A DNA stretch of 64,000 nucleotides from Streptomyces nojiriensis (GTDB taxonomy: Bacteria; Actinomycetota; Actinomycetes; Streptomycetales; Streptomycetaceae). This document shows, piece by piece, positions 52,429-61,963 of this stretch (within the stretch, counting starts at the first letter, position 1; every line of letters starts with the position of its first letter). A program made the position numbers and the translations under genes. The notes under the pieces are model-generated. The model was given only the letters and a program-made list of their open reading frames with translations. It searched no databases and was not told where the DNA came from. The stretch is taken from NCBI RefSeq assembly GCF_017639205.1, contig NZ_CP071139.1:7067501-7131500 (forward strand). Reading direction: 5' to 3'.

Positions 52429-54447
52429 TCACGCCGTCTCGTGGTCAACGTCGGTGGGAACAGGGTGGAACCCCTGCCGCAGGGCATCTTCGTAAACCTC
52501 TATCGCCTGCCTGGCCTGGGCCCCGACCACCCGTCGCCCCTGGGATAGGCGCTGCGCGACGCGGTCGGCGAGCTGCCTGTCCACGGAGCGCAGGACCCGG
52601 CCCTCGCGGGCCCAATCCGCGAGAGCTTGCCACTCCTCGCTGGGGATGTCCTCGACGGCGGCTTCTGCCTCGTCCGACTCGGTGCTCTCGGGCGAGCCGA
52701 TCTCGAAGGGATCAGCTGTAAGCTCGCTGGCCAGCGCGGCGGGCAGCGTCCACGGGATGCGGGAAACCTCGTCCCAGCAGTCAGGCTTCTTCGCCCACTC
52801 CGACACGTGCCGGTCGCCGGAGATCACCGTTTCCATGATCAAGGGACAGAGTTCGTCGAGGGCGCTGTTCAGGGCGTCTGTTGTGCCCTGTTCGTTCCAG
52901 ATCCTGTCGAGGTCGATCCGCTTCTTGGCCTCAAGCGAGAGCCGGGCGACCGTGTAGGTCGTGATCAGCCGTTTGTGGCTACCAGCCGAGTGTGTACGGG
53001 CGATCCGGTCGGCAGCCTGGAAAAGGAGGGAGGTGGCGATGGCGCGCTTGCAGTACTGCACGTCCACGACGGGATCGGACTTCTCGATCCGCTCCATGAA
53101 GTGGGCGAAGTTCTTCTGGGCGCCGCGGCTCACCCAGTGCGGGAGCTGTTCCCAGGAGTGCACGAAGGTGGCCAGGTCGGACTTGCTGAATCTCTGTCGC
53201 GTCGGCGTAATCAGCTTGAACTTGCGCTGGGCGGCGCGCGTCTCGTACTCCGCGGACTTGTCGGTGTACTGGCCCCGTGCCCGCTCGTAGAACCATCGCG
53301 TCTCCTGGCCGCTGCCGTCGGTTGCGGGGGCCCACAGGCTGCGGGAGACACGTTCGAAGGCGACGTGGAACTCGTGGTTCGAGCTGAAGTCGACCAACGT
53401 CACCTTGTTCTGGGTGTTGGAGTACTGGGAGATCCTCGGAACGATCTCGGAAAGGTGGGCGGGATCGACGATCGTGAGCTTCATCTGCACGTGGACCCCA
53501 TCCAAGTCCCGCTTGTCACGGGTCAGGACGTGATGCAGTGAGGCGGTGGTCTGGCCGCCATTGACGATTTGGAGGCCGGTCATGCTCCTGATGGCGATGG
53601 GCCGGCCAGCCTCGTCGGTCTCGAAGTCCACGTCCGAGGCGGTGGCGGTCACACCGTTGTTGTAGGCGAGGAACTGGCCCGGGGCTTTCAGAAGGGTGTC
53701 GCGGATGCCCTTGTTTACAGTGCCGCGGGTCTGCAGGAAGGACCGAACGTTCAGTTCGAGCAGACGGGTCCGGTGCTCCTTGTACAGCTCGGCCAGCTGC
53801 CGACCGGGAATCACTGCCAGGACGACCGAGTAGTTTGGCTCGTCGCTGTGAGCTGCCAGGCAGGGAAGGGGACGCTCGAAAGCCACCTTGATGGGCTCGC
53901 CGATACTCCCGGATGTCTCGTGCCTGTGGAGACGCGCGAGATCCCAGAGCTCGTGGGTAACGGGGATCCCCTCGAACTCCGAGGGCTCCGGGGCGCTCGT
54001 CGTACTGACCCGGTTGCTGAGGAGGAAGAGGCGGATCTTCGGAACGCTCGACAACGCCTTCTCCACACCGACGCACATGTCGTGCACGTCGGTGTTGTCC
54101 TCCTGGTTGGGGCGGATTGACCCGTGCTTTCCCAGGAACGCGAACAGCCGGCGGAAGAGTCTGTCGGACTCGGCCTTGGTCAGCTTGCTGCTCGACGGCG
54201 TCAGGTTGAAGTCCGTCGTGTAGAGGTCGAGGCTGGAGCCGTCCTCAGGCATGCCGTAGCCGTAGATCTCCAGTCCCCGAGAGGAGTGGTAGGCGAGTGC
54301 TGCGTCGGTGACGACACCGGCTTCCTCAAGGATCTCGAGTACGTGCTGGGTGAACGTGTTCGGAATCGAGCCGCCCTCGGCGTCCGCCAGCGCCTGGATG
54401 TCGGTGACCAGCGCGCGGGAGTACTCGTGGACGTCGTGCTCAGCCAT
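52429..54447 (-). CDS. AIPR family (abortive infection phage resistance) protein
   Basis: 672 residues from ATG 54447. The central AIPR signature is clear: LELNVRSFLQTRGTVNKGIR (232-251), then FLAYNNGVTATA (259-270) and LQIVNGGQTTASLHHVL shortly after, with YSNTQNKVTLVDF later. The N-terminal region has an alpha/beta core (SSRGLEIYGYGMPEDG) and the C-terminus is acidic (SPESTESDEAEAAVED) before a final helical segment. AIPR proteins occur in phage-defence and restriction loci and are thought to be nuclease-linked effectors. Its start overlaps the end of the PD-(D/E)XK gene by 8 nt. Last gene of the operon. Confidence 0.93.
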   Translation of the reverse strand: MAEHDVHEYSRALVTDIQALADAEGGSIPNTFTQHVLEILEEAGVVTDAALAYHSSRGLEIYGYGMPEDGSSLDLYTTDFNLTPSSSKLTKAESDRLFRRLFAFLGKHGSIRPNQEDNTDVHDMCVGVEKALSSVPKIRLFLLSNRVSTTSAPEPSEFEGIPVTHELWDLARLHRHETSGSIGEPIKVAFERPLPCLAAHSDEPNYSVVLAVIPGRQLAELYKEHRTRLLELNVRSFLQTRGTVNKGIRDTLLKAPGQFLAYNNGVTATASDVDFETDEAGRPIAIRSMTGLQIVNGGQTTASLHHVLTRDKRDLDGVHVQMKLTIVDPAHLSEIVPRISQYSNTQNKVTLVDFSSNHEFHVAFERVSRSLWAPATDGSGQETRWFYERARGQYTDKSAEYETRAAQRKFKLITPTRQRFSKSDLATFVHSWEQLPHWVSRGAQKNFAHFMERIEKSDPVVDVQYCKRAIATSLLFQAADRIARTHSAGSHKRLITTYTVARLSLEAKKRIDLDRIWNEQGTTDALNSALDELCPLIMETVISGDRHVSEWAKKPDCWDEVSRIPWTLPAALASELTADPFEIGSPESTESDEAEAAVEDIPSEEWQALADWAREGRVLRSVDRQLADRVAQRLSQGRRVVGAQARQAIEVYEDALRQGFHPVPTDVDHETA

Positions 54448-55447
54448 GGGTTCCTCGGATCAGGTCGACCAGTTTTTCGGCGGTCACGCTGTGGGTGGCC
54501 AGGGCCGACACGTCAATGGTGTAAGTGCAGTTGCCGATCCCAGGCGGCAGCGCGGCCTCGACGATCCGGGGGAAACCCTCCCCGACCGTCCAGAACTCGC
54601 TGCGACGCAGGGTGTAGCGATCGTGGTCGTAGAGGTCCCGTTGGTTCGGCAGATAGCCGGCCTGGACCAGCAGGCTCTCGAAGCGCTGTGAGGCGGACGG
54701 TGAGGTCAGACGAGCCCGTATCTCGTCCACCAGGCCGTTCAGGCTCGTGCCGATCCCCCGCTGCCGGTCGTCGAGGACGACATGGGCCAGTGCGAGGGGC
54801 GTCGAGTCGGCCGTGTCCAGCTGCCGCTCGCTCGCGATCTGCACCGTCCGGGGAGAGCGGACCGTGGTCGACTTCACCTCGACCGCAGCGCCAGGCAGCT
54901 GGAAGTCCTGGTTCGTCTGCCGGGGTCCGGTCCAAGAGCCGATAGCTGTGTGCTGGTCGACAGTCGGCAATACGTACTCGAGGAGGAAGTGGAGTTCGCC
55001 GAAGAGGCCGCACCGAGCCTGTCGGGACAGGCCCTCGCGTGACACAGAGCGCAGCAGCTGCTGCCACCCAACATAGCGACGAACCGCAGCCTCCGCGGCC
55101 GTCTCGGTGGTCGGTGAGTCCCGCACCACCTCTGCGATGTCGGAGACGAGCGGGGTGAACACCTCCGTGAGTTCGTCGTCAGTGAGCATGACCTGGAGCT
55201 CGTACTGGTTGCCGGACACCGACGACAGGTTCAGCTGCAGGCCACGTGTGGCCGGCAGTTGTTGGATCTCCTGACGTACGGTGTCAGCGGTCCTGGCGTC
55301 AGTGCCGAGCAGCAGCATCCGCCGGAGGGCGGGGTGCGTCACCGACACCTGGATGTCGTGTGGGGAGTCGGGGTAGAGCCGCCGGGTGGACCTCCCCGGG
55401 GTCTGCTGGTGAGCTTCCAGCTCCTGCCACACACTCTCGTCGATCAC
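54440..55447 (-). CDS. PD-(D/E)XK nuclease (DUF4420-type)
   Basis: 335 residues from ATG 55447. Restriction-endonuclease-like core: E151 in LFGELHFLLEYVL, then D181 in NQDFQLPG and E190-V-K192 in AAVEVKSTTV, giving the D-x8-E-x-K metal site. The N-terminal domain (about 1-110) and the C-terminal domain (FWTVGEGFPRIVEAALPPGIG) match the pattern of DUF4420/PD-(D/E)XK motif proteins. It is the predicted DNA-cleaving subunit of the system. Overlaps the Z1 gene by 4 nt and the AIPR gene by 8 nt. Confidence 0.92.
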   Translation of the reverse strand: MIDESVWQELEAHQQTPGRSTRRLYPDSPHDIQVSVTHPALRRMLLLGTDARTADTVRQEIQQLPATRGLQLNLSSVSGNQYELQVMLTDDELTEVFTPLVSDIAEVVRDSPTTETAAEAAVRRYVGWQQLLRSVSREGLSRQARCGLFGELHFLLEYVLPTVDQHTAIGSWTGPRQTNQDFQLPGAAVEVKSTTVRSPRTVQIASERQLDTADSTPLALAHVVLDDRQRGIGTSLNGLVDEIRARLTSPSASQRFESLLVQAGYLPNQRDLYDHDRYTLRRSEFWTVGEGFPRIVEAALPPGIGNCTYTIDVSALATHSVTAEKLVDLIRGTHG

Positions 55448-58236
55448 TCTTCGTCCTCGAAGTCGTCGAACTCCATGTCCTGCTTGAACCAGATGTCGTT
55501 CACCACGTACTCAGTCTTCAACTGGTGGCGGGAGAACGGGAAGCTGATTGCGAACCCGACCAGCGGAGCGACCGGCTCGGGGCTTCCCGACGACTTGGCC
55601 ACCTCGGCAGGGCTGAGGGGATAGAGCAGGAGCAACGGCTGATCAGGGCGGCGCTGGTGACGCAAAGGCCGACCGCGGGGGGTGTCCGGATCGAGCGGTT
55701 CCCCCTTCCTGTTGAGCTTCCCCTTCGCCGCTTCCTGCGTGGCTTCCAGGGCACGCTTGAGCTGTTCCGGGGTCAGGTCGCGGAGCTCGTCGGCAGGGCT
55801 GAGTACACGCTTGATCGTGTAGCGGCCGGAAACGACGTCCGAGGACCTGGAGTGGCTGCGCGTGATGAGGCCGACAGAATGGCCTGCGATCTCGGCCGGA
55901 GCTCCCTCGGGCAGTCGGCTCGCCAGACGGATCGTCCAGTTGCCCAGCTCACCCTGTTTGGCGCACTGGCGTACGTACTCCGCGATGAATGCCGGCCGCA
56001 CCCGCTGGGCCTGTCGGTCGGTGAGGTAGGAGTCGAGGAAACCTTCGGTGACGTCGGAGGACGCGACGCCGCTCCAGACAATGGTCCCGCTCCGCTCGTC
56101 CACCTCCCTGGCGGAGTGCGCATCGAGGCGTGCGACAAACGACTCCAGCAGCTCGTGGTTGCTACGGACCACCTTCTCGGAGAGGTCGAAGATGGTCGTC
56201 TCGGGAAGCTCACCGGAGTAGCTGAGGCGGACACGTGTACCCTGCCTCATCTTGTTGGACGCCGTGATACCGAGGCCTAGCGACGAGGTTCTGACCTTGA
56301 GACCGTACTCGCGGGGGGTAAGTCCAACCGCGGACATCTCCTCGACGTCGCGCCGGAGTTCGTCTGTGGCGGCAGTGATCTCCGCGTACTGGCGCTGCAG
56401 CGTACGTGTCGTGTACAGCCGACACAGGTCTTCGTAGCGAGGGCGGTAGCCGAACCAACGTCCCATCTGCAACAAGGTGTCGTACGTCTTGGAGGCACGC
56501 AGGTAGTAGCTGACCGACAGCCCTTCGAGGGTCAGACCGCGGGAGAGCTTCTCGCCGCCTACGGCGATGACTGACAAGCCGGTCTCCCGGCGCTCGTAGT
56601 ACTGGAGGGCGTCCTTCGCCGCACCGTTGACGGCCATGACGGTGATCTTCGCGAGGGCGGCATGGAGATGAGCTTCGACTTCCTCCCAGTCGAGCCTGTC
56701 ACCGGTCATGTCCTCGGTGCAGGGGACGAAGTCCTCCTCCCAGAGCTGCCGCAGCTCTTCCTCGAGTTCTTCACGTGCGCTGCTGAACCGGTCCTGGAGA
56801 ACGTCGAAGAGCAGGCGTACATGGGCGTCGATTTGGTCGCGGACCTGCTGCTGCACAGCGGTGAAGCGAGTCACGTGCACCAACATGGAGTTGTGCACTG
56901 CGACCTGCCCGCGCGCTCGGCGTGCCGCACAGGTCAGGACGAAGGACCGGATGGCGCGCTGGAGCGACTCCGGAAGGAAGTCGGGAACCTGGAGGTGGGA
57001 CTTGTGCTTATCCGGCACCCAGAGGTCCGTGTCCTTGATGTTCCTTATAAGCGGCAGGGGCTCGATGTCCTCCTCGTCGCCGTCGGTCTGCAGACCGAAG
57101 AGACGCTCGGGACCGAGGTAGTTTGACGGCGCCCGCAGGGTACGGATGAAACTCTCCGGGAAGAGGTCGGGTCCCAGTTCGGCATCGTCTGTGTCGGGGT
57201 TGATGTAGATGTTCGCGAAGGGAGTCGCGGTGTAGCCGACGTAGGACGCCTTTGTGAAGCTGTTGACCAGCCGCCTGATGGCCTTGTTGATCGCCGACGG
57301 GTTGGTGTCCGGGTCCTTGGAAGTGTTCACTCCGGCGTTGTCGGCTTCGTCGTCGATCACGAACAAGGGAAGGTCGGGAACGACCATCCGGCCGGTCTCC
57401 GGGTCCTCCACGCCGTGGTTGTCGATGACCCAGTCGCGCAGGTTGTCGATGATCCGACGGTTCTTTTTGACCACGAGGACCACTGGGACACTGCCCACCG
57501 GCACGTTCGCGGAGACCGCCGTCTTCCGGGCGAAGTCCCCCTTCTCGTGACTGGTGGTGAGCGACGCGGCCTTCAGCCGCTTGCCGTGATGCGACATAGC
57601 GCCAACACCGATATGACGATGCGCGTCGTCGTCCGAGCGAAACTGGTACTGGGTGTCGAACCCGAGGAGTCCCTCGTCGATACGGAGCTGGGTCTGGCTG
57701 CGCAGGTCGTTGTGGATCCCTGCGAACACCACGATGAGCCGGTAGCCGGCGTCGGCTGCCTTCGCGGCGAGCCCGATGAACTGCCCCGTCTTACCGGACT
57801 GTACCTGTCCGATCACGAGCCCGGTCCTGCGCCAGATGCCTTCTCGCTGAGGGTCTTCCAGCTCACCGAGAACGTCGTCGGTGCTCTGGTCAAGGCGGCG
57901 CACGACCTGCGTCGGGAGCTTGGACACACTCAGCAGGTAGCGCCGGTAGCGGTCCCAGAAGTCCCACTCCCGGTCTGCCTTCGCGTCGGCGAGCCAGGCC
58001 ACGTGGCCCTCGTCGTTCGTCATGGCGGAGGAATCAGCCTGGAACACGGAAGCTCGGGCCTCGAGCACCTTTCGCACCTGGTCCCGGTCCACTGTGATCC
58101 CCTGGGCAGCAAGGATGCTGACCGCGGTGTTCACGGCGAAGTCCACCTCGGCCGGCGTTGCCTGGCGGTCACCCGGCAGGAGCAGCAACGCGGTCTGTTC
58201 AGCCTTCTCGAGACTGTCTTCGGGTGTGGTGCTCAC
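55444..58236 (-). CDS. Z1-domain P-loop ATPase/helicase-like protein
   Basis: 930 residues from GTG 58236. Walker A IGQVQSGKT (142-150), Walker B FVIDDEAD (292-299), and a helicase-like GYTATPFANIY around 334-344; later VGGEKLSRGLTLEGLSVSYYLR and LLQMGRWFGYRPRYEDLCRL form the C-terminal Z1 motor half with the arginine-finger-like R. The C-terminus ends with a strongly acidic tail. Z1 proteins accompany GHKL/MORC ATPases in predicted restriction systems and probably translocate on DNA. Lies 48 bp after the GHKL gene and overlaps the nuclease gene by 4 nt. Confidence 0.94.
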   Translation of the reverse strand: MSTTPEDSLEKAEQTALLLLPGDRQATPAEVDFAVNTAVSILAAQGITVDRDQVRKVLEARASVFQADSSAMTNDEGHVAWLADAKADREWDFWDRYRRYLLSVSKLPTQVVRRLDQSTDDVLGELEDPQREGIWRRTGLVIGQVQSGKTGQFIGLAAKAADAGYRLIVVFAGIHNDLRSQTQLRIDEGLLGFDTQYQFRSDDDAHRHIGVGAMSHHGKRLKAASLTTSHEKGDFARKTAVSANVPVGSVPVVLVVKKNRRIIDNLRDWVIDNHGVEDPETGRMVVPDLPLFVIDDEADNAGVNTSKDPDTNPSAINKAIRRLVNSFTKASYVGYTATPFANIYINPDTDDAELGPDLFPESFIRTLRAPSNYLGPERLFGLQTDGDEEDIEPLPLIRNIKDTDLWVPDKHKSHLQVPDFLPESLQRAIRSFVLTCAARRARGQVAVHNSMLVHVTRFTAVQQQVRDQIDAHVRLLFDVLQDRFSSAREELEEELRQLWEEDFVPCTEDMTGDRLDWEEVEAHLHAALAKITVMAVNGAAKDALQYYERRETGLSVIAVGGEKLSRGLTLEGLSVSYYLRASKTYDTLLQMGRWFGYRPRYEDLCRLYTTRTLQRQYAEITAATDELRRDVEEMSAVGLTPREYGLKVRTSSLGLGITASNKMRQGTRVRLSYSGELPETTIFDLSEKVVRSNHELLESFVARLDAHSAREVDERSGTIVWSGVASSDVTEGFLDSYLTDRQAQRVRPAFIAEYVRQCAKQGELGNWTIRLASRLPEGAPAEIAGHSVGLITRSHSRSSDVVSGRYTIKRVLSPADELRDLTPEQLKRALEATQEAAKGKLNRKGEPLDPDTPRGRPLRHQRRPDQPLLLLYPLSPAEVAKSSGSPEPVAPLVGFAISFPFSRHQLKTEYVVNDIWFKQDMEFDDFEDEE

Positions 58237-58284
58237 AGCGACCTCCAGCGGCCGGGTCGGTTGGGAGTGGGGCTACCAAGTGGG

Positions 58285-59760
58285 TCAGGAGTTCCAGAAG
58301 CCTTGTTGCTCGTCGAAGGGAGGCATGGAGCCAAGTACTCCCCGGGCGTCCTCAGGGGAGCGGCCCTGCTCCAAGAGCGCCTCGTACACCCGGCGAGCGA
58401 TGTCGACGGTCTCGGGAGCGGCTGGCCCTGGACCGCCGAAGGGTTCGGGGTCGTCGACCGTGTCGGTCTCGTGGAGCATGCGGAGCGCCGTGACCGGGAC
58501 CGTCTCCTCAAGGAGGCGGAGCATCGAGCGGACGACTTCCGGATTGCCCCCTTGGTCATCCATCGCTGCCTTCACCAAGGGGTGTTTTCTGTTGATACGC
58601 AGAGTGATCCGGCCATCGTGACGCTTCACATTCCAGGCAAACCTCAGGGGGTCACCGTGCGCCCGCGACACCACCTGACCACGCTGTCGTGCGGAACGGG
58701 AGGCCGCCTCGCGGGTGTACCTGGCGATCCTCTCCAGGTGACGGCGCAAGGAGACGGGGGGAACCACGCTCGCTTTGCGTACGTCCACGCCCCAGTCCGC
58801 GTCGGCCTCCGCAGGGATGTCCACGGCGATCCGCGCGAGGTTGTACTTCTCTTCGCGCTTCAGGCCGCGGATCCCCAGCCAGTCACCGGCCAGAATCAGG
58901 CGATCACGGCGGTAGACGTAGAAGCCCTGTTGCCCCAGCCATCCCCTCTGCCCGGCAGCCGACTCGTATTCGGCCTCCGAGAGACGCTGTGCCGTGGGGA
59001 GGATGAAGGGTTCCACGCGCACCGACTGCGATCCCAGCGGCAAAGGCTCCCAGGGGATCCGCTGTACCGACGGGTGCGTGGACAGAAACGGGTCCCATGG
59101 GGAGAGGTCGGAGCCGCGCACCCGGATCCGGCACCGGACCGGACGCTTCAGGAAACGCGCGAAGACCATCGAGAGGTGGGCTTCGGTACGCTCCACCTCC
59201 GCATAGAACTGGGCCTGCGTCTTTTCGTCGTCGCCGGCCACGGCGGTGTTGTGGTAGCCGGAGAGCTGCTCCCACAGGACGACGGTCCCGTGCTGCATGC
59301 TTCCCGCGATCCGACGCAGGAGGGACGAGGTTGTGTCGCCGGGGTCACGGAGTAGCCGCCACTCCTTGTAGTGCTCCACGACACCGAGGTCCCACGTCCG
59401 AACGTGCCAGATCCCGTCCTTGGCTGTGGCTACGGTGAGCTTGCGGCACTGGGAGAACGAGGCGGACTTCAACCCCACACCGAAACGACCGAGATCCATG
59501 GCACTCCGCTCGGCGGATGGGCCGCGGGCCGCCACCGTCATGGCGGTCACCAGCTCGGGCTCCGTCATCCCCTTGCCGTCGTCCGTCACTGAGATCCAGG
59601 AGCCCTGTCCGTCCCACGTGAAGTCGACGTCGATGTTCTTGGCCTCTGCGGAGACGCTGTTGTCCACAAGATCTGCGACGGCGGCGGGAAGCGAGTAGCC
59701 GAGCGAACTGAGCGACGCCACCATGCCGGCAGGGTCGGGCGCGGCAACGTCGAAGTCCAT
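58285..59760 (-). CDS. GHKL (MORC/MutL-like) ATPase
   Basis: 491 residues from ATG 59760 (GGAG 7 nt upstream). Bergerat-fold motifs: N-box AAVADLVDNSVSAEA with D30 and N34, G1 DDGKGM (60-65), and G2 GRFGVGLKSAS (91-101). A C-terminal S5-like domain (WLGQQGFYVYRRDRLILAGDW) and a helical tail (YEALLEQGRSPEDARGVLG) follow. These match the MORC-type ATPases of bacterial restriction-like modules, which are thought to close as ATP-dependent DNA clamps. First gene of the defence operon; the open frame continuing to 60132 is not supported. Confidence 0.93.
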   Translation of the reverse strand: MDFDVAAPDPAGMVASLSSLGYSLPAAVADLVDNSVSAEAKNIDVDFTWDGQGSWISVTDDGKGMTEPELVTAMTVAARGPSAERSAMDLGRFGVGLKSASFSQCRKLTVATAKDGIWHVRTWDLGVVEHYKEWRLLRDPGDTTSSLLRRIAGSMQHGTVVLWEQLSGYHNTAVAGDDEKTQAQFYAEVERTEAHLSMVFARFLKRPVRCRIRVRGSDLSPWDPFLSTHPSVQRIPWEPLPLGSQSVRVEPFILPTAQRLSEAEYESAAGQRGWLGQQGFYVYRRDRLILAGDWLGIRGLKREEKYNLARIAVDIPAEADADWGVDVRKASVVPPVSLRRHLERIARYTREAASRSARQRGQVVSRAHGDPLRFAWNVKRHDGRITLRINRKHPLVKAAMDDQGGNPEVVRSMLRLLEETVPVTALRMLHETDTVDDPEPFGGPGPAAPETVDIARRVYEALLEQGRSPEDARGVLGSMPPFDEQQGFWNS

Positions 59761-60241
59761 CTTCACGCTCCGTACCCGGTGCACCCGGTCAGTCCTGTGT
59801 GGTCGATTCGTCTGTGTGCTCTGCGAAGCGGCACGTGGCAGGACTGCTCGGGCTTCGTGTGGTGAGTGCGCTGCTACTCGTCCCACGTCAGCCGAAATCC
59901 CCCGTTCGGAGCATGCTACCGAAAGGGGCTGGTCGGGCGTAGGTGATCTTTGAGAAGAGTTGCCGCTGGAGGCCTGTTCAGTCCAGGTCCCGTTCGCCAT
60001 AACGCCGTTGGTGACACGGGCTGCCATGGGTGAAGGACATGCTGAGGGGGCTGGCTCCCTGTTGGGCATGGAGCGGGCCATGGGTGCATCAACAGGGGCT
60101 TGGCCAAGCCGGGTGGCCGACCCGGAGTTCATAGAAGTGCTTCCCCGGCGGTGGGTACGTTCTCAGGTACTGGAGGCGAGCGGGCGACTCCCTCATCAGC
60201 GTCAAGATTGCAGCGGAATACCTCAGTTGACATGGGTGCTG
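59761..60241. other. intergenic region upstream of the defence operon
   Basis: About 480 bp between the GHKL gene start and the end of the zinc-ribbon-like gene (both minus strand). It must contain the promoter of the four-gene operon. Apart from the palindrome at 59900-59928, no coding or RNA feature is convincing; several short plus-strand frames lack ribosome sites. Confidence 0.5.
59900..59928. promoter_or_regulatory. 29-bp imperfect palindrome in the defence operon upstream region
   Basis: CCCCGTTCGG (59900-59909) pairs with CCGAAAGGGG (59919-59928) at 9 of 10 positions around AGCATGCTA, which itself contains the palindrome AGCATGCT. It lies 140 bp before the GHKL start and is a good operator candidate. 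No dedicated regulator gene is adjacent. Confidence 0.45.
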
Positions 60242-60595
60242 TCATGAGCGCAGGAATCTGCTGCGGGCGCGGTGGCGGCCGCCACGGGGGCTGCCGTGCT
60301 CATCCTGTTCGAGGTGCCTCGCGTGGGCGCTGGGGCGGTCAGGTTCGTCGCTGATGCGCAGAGATCGCCACACCCGCTGATGGAGTTCGGCGATGCAGGG
60401 GCCGCACGCGAACATCGGCGCCTGCATGCCCGCAACACTCGCTGGTCCGATCCATAAGACGCGTGTCCAGCGTTGCCCGCAGTACAGCCAGCAGACCCCG
60501 TCCACCCATGGGTTCCGGTCATCGGTCTGGGCGGGCGCGGGTAGACCTTCGCGCGTAAACGCCTCGATTCCAGGAATCACCAAGCGGTCAGACAT
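60242..60595 (-). CDS. small hypothetical protein with two Cys pairs
   Basis: 117 residues; ATG 60595 follows GGAGAAACTCCCC. It starts MSDRLVIPGIEAFTREGLP, and carries C-x3-C (GVCWLYCG) and C-x2-C (FACGPCIAEL), so a zinc-ribbon-like fold is likely; the C-terminus is basic. Similar short proteins are common in Streptomyces, often beside HTH or mobile genes, without known role. 72 bp after the serine hydrolase gene on the same strand. Confidence 0.65.
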   Translation of the reverse strand: MSDRLVIPGIEAFTREGLPAPAQTDDRNPWVDGVCWLYCGQRWTRVLWIGPASVAGMQAPMFACGPCIAELHQRVWRSLRISDEPDRPSAHARHLEQDEHGSPRGGRHRARSRFLRS

Positions 60596-60667
60596 GGGGA
60601 GTTTCTCCAGTTCGCATCTCCACCGGTCCGAGGTGGTGGGGTCGGGAAGCAGCCTCGTAATCGATGG

Positions 60668-61963
60668 CTACCGGCGGACGTAGGTCAGTCCGGGGGCGCG
60701 GTCGAGGTCGAGGGTGAAGCTGTCCACCTGGTCCGCGCCGCCGGTCAGGGTGAGCGTGTAGCCGTTGCCGACGTACGCCGCTGGCCCCGTTTGGGTGAGC
60801 TGGTCTCGGCTTCCTCGGCGCCACAGGTGGAGGGTGCCGGCGCTCCGGGTCAGCCGCAGGCTGCCGGGGGCCTGGTCGCAGGAGAACCTACCGAGCTCGA
60901 CCTCCGGGCCGCGGTCGCCGTTGGCATGCTGGGTGCGGGCCGCGACCTTGGGCTCTGGGCGCAAGGTCGCGGCCGTGTGGAGGACATCCTTGGGGTCCAG
61001 CTCCGGATGTTCTCCGAGGCCCCGCAGGATGGCTGCGGTGATGTAGTCGGCGGCGATGTCGGAGTTGTTAGACAGGCAGATAGCCCGCAGTCCCGTCGCG
61101 TCCAGGTGAGTCGCGGCGGAGAACCCTTGTTCGTGCCCGTAGTGGAAGACGCCGACTCGGCCAGGACGGGTGTCGGCGTAGAGGCCGGGTCCGTAAAGGT
61201 ACGGCTGGTGGTCGCTGGGGTGGTAGGCGAGGGCGTTTTGCCGGGGGAGCTGGTGTTCACACTGCCAGTACTGGTGAAGGTGGGCGAGCCATCGGTCGAG
61301 GTCGCTGGCGGTGGTCCACAGGGTTCCCGGGCCGGGCAGCGTGACTGGCACCTCTGTATGCCACCAGTCGTTGTGGACGACCTGGTAGGCGGATGCCGCT
61401 CCGGGGATGACCTGGCGGGGGTCGCTCTTGAAGTGGGTGGAGTGCATGCCGAGCGGGCCGAAAACGCGGTGCTGGGCGAGGTCGGGCAGTGTGGTGCGGT
61501 GGACCGTTTCGAGGATCTCTGCCAGGAGGAGGTAGTTGGTGTTGCTGTAGAGGAAGCGGCCTTCGGGGACGGCGCGTTGGTGCTGGCGGTAGGCGAGGGT
61601 TCGCAGGTCGTCGGCCGTGTAGTGGTCGAGGTCCCGGAAGCCGGCGAGGGAGAGCAGGGACTCGGCGTCGCGTATGCCCGATCGGTGGGTGACCAGGTCC
61701 GCGACGGTGACATCGGTGATCTTGAGTCGGGGCAGCAGGTCCGCGGCCTTCTGGTCCAGGCGCAGGAGGTCGTCATGCGCGGCGAGCAGGATCAGGTGGG
61801 CGGTGATCTGCTTCGCGACCGATCCGACGTTGAAGGTGGTGTCCGGTCCGATGGGCAGTCTGTGTTCGAGGCTGGCCAGACCGGTGTGTAGAAGAGCGGG
61901 CTCTTCGCCTGGCCGGTGGACCAGGAGGGACAGGCCGGGCTCCTCGTCGTGGGCCGCGTTCAC
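60668..61963 (-). CDS. beta-lactamase-family serine hydrolase
   Basis: 431 residues from GTG 61963. Class C beta-lactamase / DD-peptidase fold: nucleophile motif S-x-x-K in NVGSVAKQITAHL, the Y-x-N motif in LYSNTNYLLLAEIL, and a third-motif region near FHYGHEQGFSAATHLD (HxG replacing KTG). A C-terminal domain of about 100 residues is mostly beta. Without a signal peptide it should be cytoplasmic, so a peptidase or esterase acting on an internal metabolite is likelier than cell-wall action. The start overlaps the HEXXH gene stop (GTGA), so the two are co-translated. Confidence 0.85.
   Translation of the reverse strand: MNAAHDEEPGLSLLVHRPGEEPALLHTGLASLEHRLPIGPDTTFNVGSVAKQITAHLILLAAHDDLLRLDQKAADLLPRLKITDVTVADLVTHRSGIRDAESLLSLAGFRDLDHYTADDLRTLAYRQHQRAVPEGRFLYSNTNYLLLAEILETVHRTTLPDLAQHRVFGPLGMHSTHFKSDPRQVIPGAASAYQVVHNDWWHTEVPVTLPGPGTLWTTASDLDRWLAHLHQYWQCEHQLPRQNALAYHPSDHQPYLYGPGLYADTRPGRVGVFHYGHEQGFSAATHLDATGLRAICLSNNSDIAADYITAAILRGLGEHPELDPKDVLHTAATLRPEPKVAARTQHANGDRGPEVELGRFSCDQAPGSLRLTRSAGTLHLWRRGSRDQLTQTGPAAYVGNGYTLTLTGGADQVDSFTLDLDRAPGLTYVRR

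Noticed and set aside
50303-59760. BREX, DISARM or Pgl system
   Set aside because: No PglZ, BrxL, DrmA/B or PglX-type gene is present. The composition is MORC, Z1, PD-(D/E)XK and AIPR with a C5-methyltransferase.
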